Origin: UBA10646 sp003456175
GTDB lineage: Bacteria; Bacteroidota; Bacteroidia; Chitinophagales; Chitinophagaceae
NCBI GenBank assembly: GCA_031976225.1
Contig: DALYLQ010000001.1
Location: 150,413 to 214,412, forward strand
Length of the DNA: 64,000 nucleotides
Reading direction: 5' to 3'
Position 1 is the stretch's first letter; every line of letters starts with the position of its first letter. A model generated the notes under the pieces. It was not told where the DNA came from and did no database searches. It saw only the letters and a program-made list of their open reading frames with translations. Shown here one piece after another: positions 26,893 through 35,887 of this stretch. The position numbers were made by a program, and so were the translations under genes.

Positions 26893-27313
26893 TTATGGGG
26901 CATCGTTGATTTCCCACCAGTAGCCATCGGGATCTTGCAGATAAATTTGATGCACGCCATCGGGGCGGGTGGTGATTTGTTGTGGCTTACCGAGCCAATC
27001 TTCAAATGGAATGTTATGTTGTTTAAGGTTGCTGATAAAGGCATTCATATCGCGGATGCGAAGGCAAATATGTTGGTGCTTTACAGGTGGTGTAAAAGGT
27101 GCTGATAATGCTATAATGTGAAGTTGCACATTTGCCGTAAGGCGATACCATGTATGCTTACCATCGTTAAAAGGATTGGCAATAGTATCAAGTTGAAGCA
27201 CCTTGCGGTAAAAGTGATTGGCTNNNNNNNNNNATGGCAATATGCTCTACTTGCTGTGCAGTTGCGGTATTCAAATGGTATAAGAGTATTGTAAATAATA
27301 AATAGCAGCGCAT
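26893..27313 (-). CDS. Secreted VOC (glyoxalase-like) protein, interrupted by an assembly gap
   Basis: Reading from the ATG at 27313 gives a signal peptide (CYLLFTILLYHLNTATAQ) and the beginning of a vicinal-oxygen-chelate domain (VEHIA). After ten Ns at 27224-27233 the domain continues with ANHFYRKVLQLD, HTWYRLTA, HQHICLRI and the C-terminal YLQDPDGYWWEI, whose Glu is a usual metal ligand. The missing piece should be about 7-8 residues and a multiple of three bases, so ten Ns is wrong. VOC enzymes include glyoxalases and dioxygenases; a secreted one is less common. Two dispersed elements lie inside (27129-27143 and 27200-27214). Confidence 0.75.
27224..27233. other. Run of ten Ns (assembly gap)
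   Basis: Interrupts the VOC protein; the reading frame requires a missing length divisible by three. Confidence 0.95.
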
Positions 27314-27398
27314 ATGAAAAATTTGTAGGAAGCTAGCGTAATTGTTGTGAGTATCAAAATGGCGAACCCTTATTTTTGCGCCACCGCAAGCGTGGTAT

Positions 27399-27470
27399 GG
27401 TCCCGTAGTTCAATGGATAGAATAAGAGTTTCCTAAACTCCAGATACAGGTTCGATTCCTGTCGGGACTA
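27399..27470 (+). tRNA. tRNA-Arg (anticodon CCU)
   Basis: A full cloverleaf can be drawn. The acceptor GGTCCCG pairs with CGGGACT (one G-U), the D stem is GTTC/GAAT, the anticodon loop TTCCTAA has CCT at 27432-27434, and the T arm is ACAGG-TTCGATT-CCTGT. The first anticodon-stem pair is A-C, a mismatch. CCA is not encoded. A T run from 27473 onward may terminate it. Confidence 0.93.
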
Positions 27471-27492
27471 CTTTTTTTCACTGGATGCCTTG

Positions 27493-28158
27493 TTACTCCC
27501 CAACATATGGGTCGCTTATTTTCTTTGCTTGATAGCTAATATTCGAAAATTCAACGCGGCATCGCTTGCCGGTAGGCGATTGGGCTAAAAACCCAACTTT
27601 TAGGGGCTTGCTATGGTTAAATTGCAAATGCCTAATGAGCAGCCATTTTTTGCCATCAACAGAAGCGTACAAGGTGATAACATTATCAGATTTGGCTAGT
27701 TTATAAAATACCTTGTTGCCGGCAATCGCAATTGAATTACAATCGTCGGAAATATTGTTGGTTACAACACTTGCCACTCGCTTGGTGCCTGTATAATCTT
27801 TCTCAAAACAAAACTTAATCCAATGCAAGCTGTCTTCTATTAATACAATAGCACCACCATCCCACTTATGGGTAAAAGTGTGTTGTATTGCTGTGGTGAG
27901 CACAAAATTAGGTGCAGGTTCAAATAATAGTTTGGGTGCATTGTCTGTATTGTAAGTAACGTTAGGGTCTCTGAACATATCGGTTTTTTCACCTGCAACA
28001 ATGACTAATTTATTACCAACGATAGCAAAGCTATCGGGTTGATTATACCATGATAGTGGTGCAGGGATAGTTTTGATTTTAAAACTAGGCGTGTTTTGTG
28101 CTTTAGCTGCAAAGGCTGCAAACAAGCTTATTAATACTAGGATGTATAACCGAAACAT
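27493..28158 (-). CDS. Secreted DUF1349 (concanavalin-like) protein
   Basis: The 221-residue product, counted from the ATG at 28158, starts with a signal peptide (FRLYILVLISLFAAFAAKAQ). The ATG at 28248 would place this internally and is rejected. The rest matches DUF1349: KTDMFRDPN, KWDGGAIVLIEDSLHWIKFCFE, RVASVVTNNISDDCNS, LYASVDGKKWLLIRHL and VGFLAQSPTGKRCRVEFSNI. The family has a concanavalin-like beta-sandwich and often goes with carbohydrate metabolism. It borders the utilisation locus but points away from it, and may or may not belong to it. Confidence 0.85.
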   Translation of the reverse strand: MFRLYILVLISLFAAFAAKAQNTPSFKIKTIPAPLSWYNQPDSFAIVGNKLVIVAGEKTDMFRDPNVTYNTDNAPKLLFEPAPNFVLTTAIQHTFTHKWDGGAIVLIEDSLHWIKFCFEKDYTGTKRVASVVTNNISDDCNSIAIAGNKVFYKLAKSDNVITLYASVDGKKWLLIRHLQFNHSKPLKVGFLAQSPTGKRCRVEFSNISYQAKKISDPYVGE

Positions 28159-28350
28159 AATAATTGGTTGGGAATAATGAATAATTGTACTATCAGCAAA
28201 ATATTGAATTAATGCTACAGTAGGTAATGATAGGGGCAACTGTTTCAATTCTCGTGGCTGTATTGCTCATACTAGTATATGGTTTATTCGCGTGTGTAGG
28301 GTGGTTATATCTTAGAGTGATTAATGTTTTTCTCATTTAAATAGACAAAG

Positions 28351-29571
28351 ATGCACGCTTGCCTTCGCCATATGATTGTGGCTTGTTCTGTAGCATTTTT
28401 CTTCAGTTGGAAAAAAGATAACAATACGCCGGGTACTGGTCAGAATAACACTGGTGGTACAGGAACCGGTGGTACGCAGCAAGGAAACTATTCTTTGCAA
28501 AAGCTTACACTTTCTACTGGTGAAAGAGTGGTATCGCCTTGGGTAGAGTTGGCGCCAGACAGTGTGTATACATCGCTTAACATTGGTTCTAGTTTATTTA
28601 GACCAATGCCTACTGGTTTTGAAGATAGAGTGGTATCGTTTTATTTACCGCAAGGTTATATGGTAACATTCGCTTCTAACTTTGATGGTACAGGCGAAAC
28701 AGCAACTTTTGTTGCTGTAACTAGTGCTATTAAAGCGAACTTACCTAGTCGATTGAGAAATAATATTTCTTATGTTAGGTATATCAGATTTAATAATCCT
28801 GAAAAGAAGGGTACTTGTTCTGTAAGTGATTCGGCTGTATTAGCATTTGGAGCACAGTGGCATTATACATGGGGTATTAATAAACAATCGTTCCCAAACC
28901 AACAGTTTGTACCAATGACATGGGGTAAGGGTACTTGCACCGATACTGATGCCAGAACTTTGATTGAACGTAGTGATGTAGATCATTTATTATCTTTTAA
29001 CGAGCCAGATCATGCATCGCAGTCGAATGTTCCCGTTGATACTGCTGTACAACGTTTCAAAATCATGCAAAAAACAGGCTTGCGTTATGTTTCGCCAGTT
29101 GTAACACAAGATGAAGCTTTTGGTACAGGTAAGTGGCTCACAGAATTTATGACCAAAGCACAAGCTCAAAAACTAAGAGTAAATGCAATTGCTGTGCATT
29201 GGTACGATTGGGGTAATCAAACCAATAACGCTGCTACCGATTCATTAACAGCCGAACGCGTGTTTTCAAGATTTGTAACTTACATAGAGCGTGTTCGTGC
29301 AGCGTATCCTGGCTATCCTATTTGGGTAACCGAGTATAATGCTAATATTAACCGTAGCTCAGAAACGATACATCGTTATTTCATGAAGTTATCTACAGAT
29401 TGGATGAATACGATATCATATATAGAACGATATTCATACTTTTTCCCGCCAACAGTACCAGGTGTGAATAGTAATAATACACTCACAAATGTTGGTGCTT
29501 ATTGGAAATCGCTTACATCGCCCAAAGCATTTACATCAAACATTGTTTTAGATGCCACGATAGTACCTTAA
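28351..29571 (+). CDS. GH128-like glycoside hydrolase (Asl1-type catalytic domain)
   Basis: The 406-residue protein has a low-complexity linker (NTPGTGQNNTGGTGTGGT), a beta domain (about 50-160) and a (beta/alpha)8 catalytic domain. The catalytic acids are visible: Glu218 in LSFNEPDH and Glu328 in WVTEYN, plus AVHWYDW. GH128 enzymes cleave beta-1,3-glucans; similar sequences may act on other backbones. The N-terminus looks like a lipoprotein signal (MIVACSVAFFFS) but the expected Cys after FFS is Trp at residue 20 (TGG at 28408-28410), so lipidation is doubtful. It is the first gene of the utilisation locus. The element at 28642-28656 encodes YLPQG. Confidence 0.8.
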   Translation: MHACLRHMIVACSVAFFFSWKKDNNTPGTGQNNTGGTGTGGTQQGNYSLQKLTLSTGERVVSPWVELAPDSVYTSLNIGSSLFRPMPTGFEDRVVSFYLPQGYMVTFASNFDGTGETATFVAVTSAIKANLPSRLRNNISYVRYIRFNNPEKKGTCSVSDSAVLAFGAQWHYTWGINKQSFPNQQFVPMTWGKGTCTDTDARTLIERSDVDHLLSFNEPDHASQSNVPVDTAVQRFKIMQKTGLRYVSPVVTQDEAFGTGKWLTEFMTKAQAQKLRVNAIAVHWYDWGNQTNNAATDSLTAERVFSRFVTYIERVRAAYPGYPIWVTEYNANINRSSETIHRYFMKLSTDWMNTISYIERYSYFFPPTVPGVNSNNTLTNVGAYWKSLTSPKAFTSNIVLDATIVP

Positions 29572-29602
29572 TAATTGTAGTAGTTTAGTTTTCAATCGTC
29601 AC

Positions 29603-29652
29603 AAAAGGCTGTAGGCAAGTATTTACTTACGTAAATGGTTCTACGGCCTTTT
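29603..29652 (+). terminator. Terminator with a dispersed element in its loop
   Basis: The 12-bp arms AAAAGGCTGTAG and CTACGGCCTTTT (one G-T pair) enclose 26 nt that include the 13-mer element at 29625-29637, itself able to fold. It lies 31 bp after the GH128-like gene. Confidence 0.75.
29625..29637 (-). repeat. Dispersed hairpin element, 13-mer form
   Basis: Minus strand CATTTACGTAAGT, located in the loop of a terminator hairpin. Confidence 0.8.
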
Positions 29653-29672
29653 TATATACCCAACAACATCAT

Positions 29673-29689
29673 CATTTGCCTGTAAAGGC
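29673..29689 (+). repeat. Long-stem (4 bp) form of the dispersed element
   Basis: CATTT followed by GCCT-GTAA-AGGC: a perfect 4-bp stem and GTAA loop, 14 bp upstream of the esterase start codon. Confidence 0.6.
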
Positions 29690-29703
29690 GCCATACATAC
29701 AAC

Positions 29704-31101
29704 ATGAAAAAGATAGCTACTTTGTACGCGTTGCTATTGTTGCATTTGGTTGCAACAGCACAACTACAACTGCCCTCATTTTTTAGTGATCATATGATAT
29801 TACAACAGCAACAAAAAGTTGCTGTTTGGGGAAGTGATCGGCCCAATACTACGGTAGCAGTTACCTGCTCTTGGGGTGCTAAGGCAACTACGGTAACAGA
29901 TGCCAACGGCAGATGGAAAGTACGGGTGGCAACACCCCAAGCAGGCGGACCGTATTATTTGGAAATAAAAGGTTCAAATACCATACAGTTGCAAGATGTA
30001 CTGATTGGAGAGGTGTGGTTGTGCTCTGGTCAATCGAACATGGAAATGCCGATGAAAGGTTGGGCGAATCAACCTATTGAAGGCGGAAAAGAAGCTATTC
30101 TCAATTCGGCTAATAATGCAATTCGTTTTTTCAATGCAACGAAAACCAGTGCCATAACACCACAATACGATGTAAAAGGGAAATGGCAAATAGCCGATTC
30201 AACCACTACGGGTAATGCAAGTGCTACTGCTTATTTTTTTGCTAGAAAACTGCAATCTATTTTAAAAGTACCCGTAGGTATCTTACATACATCGTGGGGG
30301 GCATCCACCATTGAAAGTTGGATGGACGCCGCAGCATTGCAAGCTGTAAAGCCTAACTTACCTATGCCACAGGAATTGCCTAGTAAAGACCCAAACAGAA
30401 CACCTACCATTATGTACAATGCAATGTTACATCCTTTTGTGGGTTACGGTATTAAAGGGTTTGCATGGTATCAGGGAGAAGCTAATAGGGCAAATGCTAA
30501 TGAGTATCAGGCTTTGTTTTCAACCATGATTAGCACTTGGCGTATGCAGTGGGGTATGGGTAAGTTGCCATTTTATTTTGTACAAATTGCACCCTTTGGG
30601 TATAAAGATTTGAACGCTGGCTACTTGCGTGAAGCCCAGCAACAAACTATGTTAACAGTGCCTAACACGGGAATGGTTGTAACATTAGATGTGGGAGAGC
30701 AAGCAAGTATTCACCCGCGAAAAAAGCAACAGGTAGGCGAACGTTTGGCAGCGTGGGCTTTAGCCGAAACCTATCATCAACAAGATGTGAATGCTAAAAG
30801 TCCGCTCTATAAGAAAGCAATTTTTCAAAAAAACGGCACTGTAGTTGTACAGTTTAAGAACGTTGGTGCTGGGTTAAAAATGCAAGAACAAAGCATAACA
30901 GGTTTTGAAATAGCTGGTGAAGATCAAAAGTTTTATCCTGCAATTGCTACAGTAGATGCCAAGCATAACAAAGTGAAGGTTTGGAGTGAGCAGGTAAAAA
31001 CACCTGTTGCTGTGCGTTATTGTTTTCAGAATTGGTGTGAAGGAACGCTCTTTTCAATAGACGGTATACCCGCTGCACCTTTTAGAACAGATGCATGGTA
31101 A
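29704..31101 (+). CDS. Sialate O-acetylesterase-type (SASA) carbohydrate esterase
   Basis: The 465-residue secreted protein has a signal peptide ending near ATAQ. The SASA/SGNH-like domain shows the nucleophile block GEVWLCSGQSNMEMPM near residue 108, FAWYQGEANR near 250 and the C-terminal IHPRKKQQVGERLA with the catalytic His. Members remove O-acetyl groups from sialic acids or plant and algal glycans. In a locus with four sulfatases it probably de-acetylates the target glycan; the exact ester is unknown. Confidence 0.88.
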   Translation: MKKIATLYALLLLHLVATAQLQLPSFFSDHMILQQQQKVAVWGSDRPNTTVAVTCSWGAKATTVTDANGRWKVRVATPQAGGPYYLEIKGSNTIQLQDVLIGEVWLCSGQSNMEMPMKGWANQPIEGGKEAILNSANNAIRFFNATKTSAITPQYDVKGKWQIADSTTTGNASATAYFFARKLQSILKVPVGILHTSWGASTIESWMDAAALQAVKPNLPMPQELPSKDPNRTPTIMYNAMLHPFVGYGIKGFAWYQGEANRANANEYQALFSTMISTWRMQWGMGKLPFYFVQIAPFGYKDLNAGYLREAQQQTMLTVPNTGMVVTLDVGEQASIHPRKKQQVGERLAAWALAETYHQQDVNAKSPLYKKAIFQKNGTVVVQFKNVGAGLKMQEQSITGFEIAGEDQKFYPAIATVDAKHNKVKVWSEQVKTPVAVRYCFQNWCEGTLFSIDGIPAAPFRTDAW

Positions 31102-31133
31102 GTCATCTGTAAATGGCTATTGACATTGAGATA

Positions 31134-31150
31134 TTTAGCCCCCATATTTG
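31134..31150 (+). promoter_or_regulatory. C5 motif, candidate regulator site
   Basis: TTTAGCCCCCATATTTG, about 112 bp before the beta-helix start codon. Similar C-rich blocks sit at comparable distances before the GH2, galK and symporter genes. Confidence 0.35.
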
Positions 31151-31245
31151 GTATGTGAGTAACTATGAAGCATCTGCTTACATACTACTTTTAATAATCA
31201 TTTATATCTACTAACGGTTGCATCAACAAGTTACTGCTAATCAAC

Positions 31246-32916
31246 ATGCTATATGAACAAATAAATATCAGAAAATCATTTCTTATAGCGATAGTTGTAT
31301 TGTGCAATACGATATACACTTACGCAAATACATATTACATCAATAGCAATGCTGGCAACGATAACAATAACGGTACATCAAAAGCTACGCCTTGGAAAAG
31401 TTTAGGTGCATTAAAGTACATTAGTTTAGTACCAGGCGACTCTGTTTTGCTTGCAAAAGGTCAGCAGTTTGATGGCACTATTCAATTAGAAAATATACAT
31501 GGCCTTACGGTAAAAAAAATATACATCGGTGGTTACGCCGCCGATCGTAGTACTGCTAAGCCTAAACTCGATGCTGGTAATTTTTTATATGGTATTTATC
31601 TGAAAAATTGTAGTAACATTATTGTTGAGTCTATTGAAATAACGGCTGTACAACCAATACTAGATAGTGCAATTTTGAAAACGATACCTATGCGTTGTGG
31701 GGTATTGGTAGAACTAACAGAAGAAAAGCAGTTAGCAGCAATTGAACTCAAGCATCTTTCCGTGCACGATGTGTATTTAATGCCTAAAGGATATGTACGT
31801 ACTGCTGCAGAAACCAAAACTGCTAATGGTACACAAGGTTATGGCTGGGGTATTAGAGTTATTAACAGCGCCAAAGCTGGGAAGCTATCTTACATTAATG
31901 TAGAAAATAATGAGATATACAATGTAAGTCATACCGGATTAAAATTCACGGCTCCAATACATGGTATACAGTATGTGATTGTTAAAGACAATATTGTGCA
32001 TCATACAGGAGGGCCAGGTATTCAAATGTCTGGTGTAGATGATGCTCATGTACATCATAACAAAGTAAGTTATTCAGGTGCTACCAACGATTCACGTAAT
32101 TGGGCGAGAGGTAGTGGTATGTGGACTTGGAGTTGCAATAACATTCTAGTTGAGTATAATAATTTTGAGCATGCGAATGGTCCAGGCGATTCTGCAGGTG
32201 TACATATTGATTATAATTGTAAAGATGTAGTTATTCAATACAACTTTAGTGCTAATAATGCTGGAGGCTTTTGCGAAATCTTAGGAAATAACTATAACTG
32301 TGCATATCGATACAACGTGAGTATCAATGATGGGTATCGTGTAAAAGGGGTTAATGGTGCATTTCAAGAAGGGAAAGTTTTCTGGCTGAGTGGTTATGTT
32401 GGTAATGGTAAAAAGAATACAGGACCATTTAATAGTTATTTCTATAATAATACCATTTACGTAAGTGCCAACATTGTACCCAAAATTTCTATTAGTAGTT
32501 CAGCTTCAGGTGTGTTCATTGCGAATAATCTGTTTTATTTTGAACAGGATGCACAGTTGGTGGCAGGAGATCAGAAAAAGCTGGAAATAGATTCCACACA
32601 GATACCGAATGTATTCTTTAAAAACAATATGTACTTGAATGCTAGCAACTGGCCAGCTAATGCACCGTTTCAAGATCAATTCCCCATTTTTGGCAATCCT
32701 CGATTTCATTCGAATACACCTGAAACCATTAAAGATCTATTACCTGGCAATATTGCTATGATGAAAGACAAAGGGATTGATATTAAGAAGATTGCTAACG
32801 ATACTATCGGTATAAAAATTGGATTGCAAGTGGAGAAAGATATTTTAGGTAATCAGATAGTAGGTCGCCCTGATATCGGTGCTATTGAGCTTTCAAGTCA
32901 ACCATCAAGAAAATGA
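31246..32916 (+). CDS. Secreted right-handed parallel beta-helix protein, candidate lyase or hydrolase
   Basis: The 556-residue protein has a signal peptide (FLIAIVVLCNTIYTYA) and then the YYINSNAGNDNNNGTSKATPWKSL opening, split here as YYINSNAGNDNNNG and TSKATPWKSL, typical of parallel beta-helix carbohydrate enzymes. Repeated coils follow (NIIVESIEITAV, ISYINVENNEIYNV-like turns, YVIVKDNIVHHTGGPGIQMSG, ILVEYNNFEHANGPGDSAG). Such proteins include polysaccharide lyases and glycoside hydrolases; I see no decisive family motif. It is followed within 6 bp by a sulfatase, so the two are co-transcribed. Dispersed elements lie at 31318-31330, 31502-31516 and 32454-32466. Confidence 0.72.
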   Translation: MLYEQINIRKSFLIAIVVLCNTIYTYANTYYINSNAGNDNNNGTSKATPWKSLGALKYISLVPGDSVLLAKGQQFDGTIQLENIHGLTVKKIYIGGYAADRSTAKPKLDAGNFLYGIYLKNCSNIIVESIEITAVQPILDSAILKTIPMRCGVLVELTEEKQLAAIELKHLSVHDVYLMPKGYVRTAAETKTANGTQGYGWGIRVINSAKAGKLSYINVENNEIYNVSHTGLKFTAPIHGIQYVIVKDNIVHHTGGPGIQMSGVDDAHVHHNKVSYSGATNDSRNWARGSGMWTWSCNNILVEYNNFEHANGPGDSAGVHIDYNCKDVVIQYNFSANNAGGFCEILGNNYNCAYRYNVSINDGYRVKGVNGAFQEGKVFWLSGYVGNGKKNTGPFNSYFYNNTIYVSANIVPKISISSSASGVFIANNLFYFEQDAQLVAGDQKKLEIDSTQIPNVFFKNNMYLNASNWPANAPFQDQFPIFGNPRFHSNTPETIKDLLPGNIAMMKDKGIDIKKIANDTIGIKIGLQVEKDILGNQIVGRPDIGAIELSSQPSRK

Positions 32917-32922
32917 TTTTAA

Positions 32923-34344
32923 ATGAAGCAAGCAACCATAAAATCATTTTTATTCAGTACGTCGGCACTATTACTCTTGCTAACGGTAAATGCATTTGTT
33001 GATGACAGGAGTATACCGGCCGCTGATACACGTCCCAATATTATTATTATTATTACAGACGATCAGGGCTATGGTGATGTTGGATTTAATGGATGTAGCG
33101 ATATTCAAACGCCAAATATTGATAAAATTGCAGCTAATGGGGTTGTATTTACGCAAGCTTATGTTACCTATGCTGTATGTGCACCAAGCAGAGCAGGCTT
33201 ACTTACAGGACGCTACCAAGATAGATTTGGTTATAGCAGAAATCCATTATACAAACCCAACGATCCTAACCAAGGTTTGTCGTTAGAAGAAACACTTTTG
33301 CCGCAGTTGCTACAACAGCATAACTACACTACCATGGCGATAGGGAAATGGCATTTAGGTGCACATGAAAAATATCGTCCGTGGAATCGTGGCTTCGATA
33401 CATTTTTTGGATTCTTAGGAGGTGGGCATCGCTATCATCCTAATGAGTATACAATAGCTAATGAAGATAGTGCTAAGAATGAGGCAGAAAGTTATAAAAC
33501 CAAGCTTACAAGAAATGGTGTTCCTGTAGACGAAACGATGTACATAACAGATGCCTTCAGTAGAGAAGCAGTCAATTTTATTAAACGCTCTAGTAAGCAA
33601 CCCTTTTTTCTATACTTAGCGTATAATGCGCCACATGCACCATTGCAAGCAACTGAGTCATACTTAAAGCGATATGAACATGTTAAAGACACTAAGCGGA
33701 GAACATATGCCGCAATGGTTAGTGCAGTAGATGATGGTGTTGGTGTTATTCTTGCTACGTTACAAGAGCAAGGTATTGCAGATAATACGATTGTAATATT
33801 TTTATCTGATAATGGTGGACCCAAGCAAGATAACGCTAGCGATAATGGCCACTTACGTGGTGGTAAAGGTACTTTGTTTGAAGGTGGTATTCGAGTGCCA
33901 TTTGCAATGCAATGGCCAATGCGTATTAAGTCTCACACTACATATACGAAGCCGGTTAGCTCGTTAGATATTTTCGCCACTATTGCAGATGAGTTGCATA
34001 TTACAAGTCAGGTTAAAAAACCGCTTGATGGGGTTAATTTATTACCCTTTATCAACGGTCTTAAAAATGAAGCGCCACATAATTATTTGTATTGGAGACA
34101 GTACGATCAAAAGCGTTATGCTGTTTTGCATGCGAGTGGTTTGAAGTTGCATTTGTCAGATACGTCTAAAATGCTTTTTAATGTTTCCTCTGATATTGGT
34201 GAGCATCAAAATATCATTCAACAAGAGGCTAGCAACTCGAGCATGTTACTTGCAAAGAAAAATGAGTGGGAGGCACAAATGATACCACCACAGATTTGGG
34301 GACTTAATCAAGAAAAACAATATCAGTTCGGCAAAAAACCTTAG
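32923..34344 (+). CDS. S1 sulfatase, cysteine type (1)
   Basis: The 473-residue secreted sulfatase has the active-site motif C-A-P-S-R with Cys86 converted to formylglycine, then AGLLTGRYQ. Metal-binding residues are in NIIIIITDDQGYGD. Other conserved blocks are AIGKWHLG, YLAYNAPHAPL and IFLSDNGG. A signal peptide precedes. It should remove sulfate esters from a glycan in the periplasm or at the surface, and needs the formylglycine-generating enzyme at the end of this locus. It follows the beta-helix gene after 6 bp and precedes a second sulfatase after 39 bp. Confidence 0.92.
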   Translation: MKQATIKSFLFSTSALLLLLTVNAFVDDRSIPAADTRPNIIIIITDDQGYGDVGFNGCSDIQTPNIDKIAANGVVFTQAYVTYAVCAPSRAGLLTGRYQDRFGYSRNPLYKPNDPNQGLSLEETLLPQLLQQHNYTTMAIGKWHLGAHEKYRPWNRGFDTFFGFLGGGHRYHPNEYTIANEDSAKNEAESYKTKLTRNGVPVDETMYITDAFSREAVNFIKRSSKQPFFLYLAYNAPHAPLQATESYLKRYEHVKDTKRRTYAAMVSAVDDGVGVILATLQEQGIADNTIVIFLSDNGGPKQDNASDNGHLRGGKGTLFEGGIRVPFAMQWPMRIKSHTTYTKPVSSLDIFATIADELHITSQVKKPLDGVNLLPFINGLKNEAPHNYLYWRQYDQKRYAVLHASGLKLHLSDTSKMLFNVSSDIGEHQNIIQQEASNSSMLLAKKNEWEAQMIPPQIWGLNQEKQYQFGKKP

Positions 34345-34383
34345 CGTAATCATTAAGAAACAGTATAAATGTAGGATGTAAGC

Positions 34384-35871
34384 ATGTTCAAGCATCGATT
34401 CAATACAGTCTCTAAAACATCTAAACGTAGTTGTTATGTATTAATAAAAATACTAATGGTTTTTGGCATCCTTAGCTTTATTCAGAAAAAAAGTATTGAA
34501 CAACCTAATGTTATTATTGTGTTGGTAGATGATGCTGGTTATGCAGATTTTGGGTTTATGGGAGCAAAAGATTTGAGTACGCCTAATCTCGATGCACTTG
34601 CAATGCAGTCTGTTCGGTTTACCGATGCTCATGTAACATCTTCTGTGTGCAGTCCTTCAAGAGCAGGTATCCTTACGGGTAAATATCAACAACGATTTGG
34701 CTATGAGTGTAATGAAGGTGATGGTTATACTGGTATAGACACTTTGCAACAATTGATACCAACTTATTTGAAAAAAGTCGGCTATACAACTGCTGCTTTT
34801 GGTAAATGGCACTTAGGGTATCAGCAAGCACAACACCCTTTGAGAATGGGTTTCGACTATTACTATGGATTTTTAAGTGGTGGTAGAAGTTATTTCTACA
34901 AACCCACTAAAGACGATGCACCTCATGCAAAAACAGCCTTGCTTGAAAATTTTACGCAAGTAAGTTTCAATGGTTATTTAACCGATGTATTGGGTACTAA
35001 AGCTGCTAGTTTTATACATGCTAATAAAAACAAACCCTTCTTCATGTATTGGGCACCTAATGCCGTACATACACCAATGGAAGCTGACTCTACAGATCTT
35101 AAAAAATTTGAAGGACATAAAAGAAAGACATTAGCTGCCATGACTTTGGCATTGGATAGAGCTGTTGGTACAATTGTAAACCAGTTGAAAAAGGATAACA
35201 TTTTTGATAACACCATTATTATCTTCTTAAGCGATAATGGAGGTGCTCACAACAATCAATCGAATAATGGAAAATTAAAAGGCTTTAAAGGCAATGAATA
35301 TGAAGCTGGCCATCGGGTGCCATTATTTATGAGTTGGCCTAAAAAAATTCGTGAGGGCAAAACTTATAATGGCCTGAGTTCTTCACTTGATATTTTACCT
35401 ACTGTGTTAGAAGCTGCTGCTGTTCAAAACAGTAACACCATTGCTACCGATGGTGTTAGTTGGTTACCTTATGTTTTAGGTAATGCACAAGGGCAACCTC
35501 ACCAAGCATTGATTTGGAGGAAAGATGCAGCCGCTGCAATACGTATGAATAATTACAAGCTCATTCGTGTAAATGGTATTGGTTATCGCTTGTATGATTT
35601 ACAAAATGATATAAGTGAATCAAACGACTTACAAGCATCTAATGCTGTAATGCTCCAGAGAATGCAAACAGCTTTGTTAGATTGGGAAAAAAGTAAAGTA
35701 AAGCCACTCTGGCAAGAGGGGAATGTTTGGGATACGATTACGTTAATGATTCACGACGATCTGATGCATAATAGAAAAGTAAGAGTGCGTAACCCTGAAG
35801 AGTTGGCAAATTATCTACAGCATACCAATAATAACCTATCAAAAACACCGCATGCTTACAAAGGAGAATAG
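34384..35871 (+). CDS. S1 sulfatase, cysteine type (2)
   Basis: The 495-residue sulfatase has C-S-P-S-R with Cys89 as the modified residue, NVIIVLVDDAGYADFG at the metal site, AAFGKWHLGY, YWAPNAVHTPM and IFLSDNGGAH. The N-terminal hydrophobic part (SCYVLIKILMVFGILSFI) is a signal peptide or anchor. It resembles sulfatase 1 in order of motifs, suggesting a duplication followed by divergence to another sulfate position. It ends the first operon-like block; a tiny membrane-peptide ORF follows before the regulator. Confidence 0.92.
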   Translation: MFKHRFNTVSKTSKRSCYVLIKILMVFGILSFIQKKSIEQPNVIIVLVDDAGYADFGFMGAKDLSTPNLDALAMQSVRFTDAHVTSSVCSPSRAGILTGKYQQRFGYECNEGDGYTGIDTLQQLIPTYLKKVGYTTAAFGKWHLGYQQAQHPLRMGFDYYYGFLSGGRSYFYKPTKDDAPHAKTALLENFTQVSFNGYLTDVLGTKAASFIHANKNKPFFMYWAPNAVHTPMEADSTDLKKFEGHKRKTLAAMTLALDRAVGTIVNQLKKDNIFDNTIIIFLSDNGGAHNNQSNNGKLKGFKGNEYEAGHRVPLFMSWPKKIREGKTYNGLSSSLDILPTVLEAAAVQNSNTIATDGVSWLPYVLGNAQGQPHQALIWRKDAAAAIRMNNYKLIRVNGIGYRLYDLQNDISESNDLQASNAVMLQRMQTALLDWEKSKVKPLWQEGNVWDTITLMIHDDLMHNRKVRVRNPEELANYLQHTNNNLSKTPHAYKGE

Positions 35872-35887
35872 GAAAAGTTACAACCAA

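Noticed and set aside
27399..28350. tRNA-Arg as an integration site for the neighbouring utilisation locus
   Set aside because: No integrase was found and no second copy of the tRNA 3' end was seen at the other end of the locus.
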